A stretch of DNA of 64,000 bases from positions 1 to 64,000 of the forward strand of contig JADHUV010000010.1 of the NCBI GenBank assembly GCA_016784355.1. Reading direction: 5' to 3'. The position numbers and the translations under genes are program-made. Below, piece by piece: positions 63,290 through 64,000 of this stretch (position 1 is the first letter of the stretch; each line of letters starts with the position of its first letter). Below the pieces are notes generated by a model. The model had not been told where the DNA came from, ran no database searches, and worked only from the letters and a program-made list of their open reading frames with translations. Origin of the DNA: Nitrospira sp. (GTDB taxonomy: Bacteria > Nitrospirota > Thermodesulfovibrionia > UBA6902).

Positions 63290-64000
63290 CTCTTACGTAT
63301 TTATCTTCTTTTTCTTTCCGGTATTTCTGCTTAGCTGGATTGCACTTTTCCGGACGAGGAATTCAAGGTGGACACTTTTGTTGTTGTCCAGTTGTCTATT
63401 CTATGCTTGGTGGGATTTCAGGTTTCTTGCCTTACTGGCATATATTATAGTCATTAATTTTACAGCCGGTAACTATATATACGGGCTTGAAAATCAGAAA
63501 ACAAAAAAACAGGTTCTCATAATATCTATTATCTTAAGCCTGTTGCCATTAGTGGTCTTTAAATATCTTCCGTGGCTTGGAGGATATGCATCAGTTCTGC
63601 TTGAGTCAGAAAGTCGGGTTGCTTATGATTCACTGCTTTCGTCCATAATACTGCCCTTGGGTATAAGTTTCTTCACCTTCCAGGCGCTGACATACACAAT
63701 AGGACTGTATAATAATAAGTGCAGTCACTGTGCCAGTATTGTCAAATTTTCTGTATATGTAAGTATGTTTCCTCAGTTGATGTCTGGTCCAATTGTGAGA
63801 TACCAGGATCTTGACGATCAGTTAGAGAATATTGGGGATCTTAGGAACAAGATAGATCTTAAGGGAGGGGTAGAACTTTTTTTTATTGGTCTCATAAAGA
63901 AGATTATCATTGCAGACAGGATTGGTATGTATATAAATCCTATTTTTCAGCCCGGGGCAGATCTTAGTGCAACTGTTGCCTGGCTTGCTGTTATGGGTTA
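63279..64000 (+). CDS. MBOAT-family O-acyltransferase (AlgI-like), truncated by window edge
   Basis: The frame starts at ATG 63279 and is open to the right edge (240 codons visible). The N-terminus is hydrophobic with several membrane spans and has F-Y-A-W-W-D-F-R. It then shows P-L-G-I-S-F-F-T-F-Q (about 128-137) and F-P-Q-L-M-S-G-P-I-V-R-Y, the signature of AlgI/DltB-like MBOAT proteins. The catalytic histidine lies beyond the window. It should transfer an acyl group across the membrane for O-acetylation of the exopolysaccharide, with the SGNH-like neighbour as acceptor-side partner. Confidence 0.88.
   Translation, partial: MFFNSYVFIFFFFPVFLLSWIALFRTRNSRWTLLLLSSCLFYAWWDFRFLALLAYIIVINFTAGNYIYGLENQKTKKQVLIISIILSLLPLVVFKYLPWLGGYASVLLESESRVAYDSLLSSIILPLGISFFTFQALTYTIGLYNNKCSHCASIVKFSVYVSMFPQLMSGPIVRYQDLDDQLENIGDLRNKIDLKGGVELFFIGLIKKIIIADRIGMYINPIFQPGADLSATVAWLAVMG

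Noticed and set aside
1..64000. tRNA, rRNA or riboswitch genes
   Set aside because: Intergenic gaps were scanned by eye for cloverleaf arms, CCA ends and conserved riboswitch cores and none was convincing. A covariance-model search could still find one.

Overview
The window is chromosomal DNA from a diderm (Gram-negative) bacterium. It carries outer-membrane assembly genes (BamA, OmpH/Skp, LptE), lipid A genes (LpxD, FabZ, LpxA, LpxI), SecDF-YajC, a bifunctional Rel and an exosortase-A (XrtA/PEP-CTERM) type exopolysaccharide locus. Moderate to low GC, LpxI instead of LpxH, GnnA/GnnB-like genes beside lpxA, and the gene order suggest a Nitrospirota or Desulfobacterota-like lineage. That placement is inference; no rRNA gene is present to settle it.

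Layout. (1) 1-13132, plus strand: 3' part of a DUF748/AsmA-like protein, a cold-shock gene with a promoter-terminator leader, a RuvC-fold orphan, a 16-bp tandem repeat, xseA-xseB, an orphan H-NOX haem sensor, yajC-secD-secF, recJ, rel and ogt. (2) 13176-19303, minus strand: a cobalamin-domain radical SAM enzyme, then a graveyard (15006-16621) holding an IS30 transposase relic and a doubly broken Phd/RelE toxin-antitoxin pair. A 21-bp palindrome occurs once at each side of the graveyard. Next is a three-gene acyl module: a FabL-like SDR, an ACP fused to a zinc ribbon, and a FabF-like synthase. (3) 19654-21378: an MltD-like lytic transglycosylase lipoprotein. (4) 21390-29453, minus strand: bamA-ompH-lpxD-fabZ-lpxA-lpxI followed by a Gfo/Idh oxidoreductase and a DegT aminotransferase that look like GnnA and GnnB. 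This predicts lipid A built on 2,3-diamino-2,3-dideoxyglucose. (5) 29650-36191: leuS-lptE-holA, convergent rpsT with a TTG start, murJ, and a metallo-beta-lactamase-fold hydrolase. (6) 36205-39725, minus strand: ispA-dxs-tlyA. (7) 40037-41367: a rhamnose-type epimerase and reductase pair ending at a strong terminator. (8) 41455 to the end: the exosortase-associated region. A PEP-CTERM substrate gene points left. Pointing right are the exosortase-associated acyltransferase, the TPR lipoprotein PrsT, a priming sugar transferase, export protein, chain-length regulator, tyrosine kinase, outer-membrane beta-barrel, AAA ATPase, polysaccharide deacetylase, FemAB-like protein, several glycosyltransferases, a nucleotidyltransferase-like/thymidylate-kinase-like fusion, an O-antigen ligase/polymerase, an SGNH-like protein and a truncated MBOAT acyltransferase.

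How the genes work together. Region 8 reads as a Wzx/Wzy-type pathway: priming on undecaprenyl phosphate, sugar addition, O-acyl decoration (SGNH plus MBOAT), chain-length control by Wzz and tyrosine kinase, and export. It is coupled to exosortase processing of PEP-CTERM proteins such as the one encoded next door. The exosortase itself is not in the window and is expected downstream. Regions 3, 4, 5 and 6 supply envelope components: lipid A, outer-membrane proteins, LPS transport, lipid II flipping, wall remodelling and polyprenyl precursors. The best leads for new biology are the orphan H-NOX, the gnnAB-lpx cluster, the ACP-zinc-ribbon acyl module and the nucleotidyltransferase/kinase fusion in the EPS locus.
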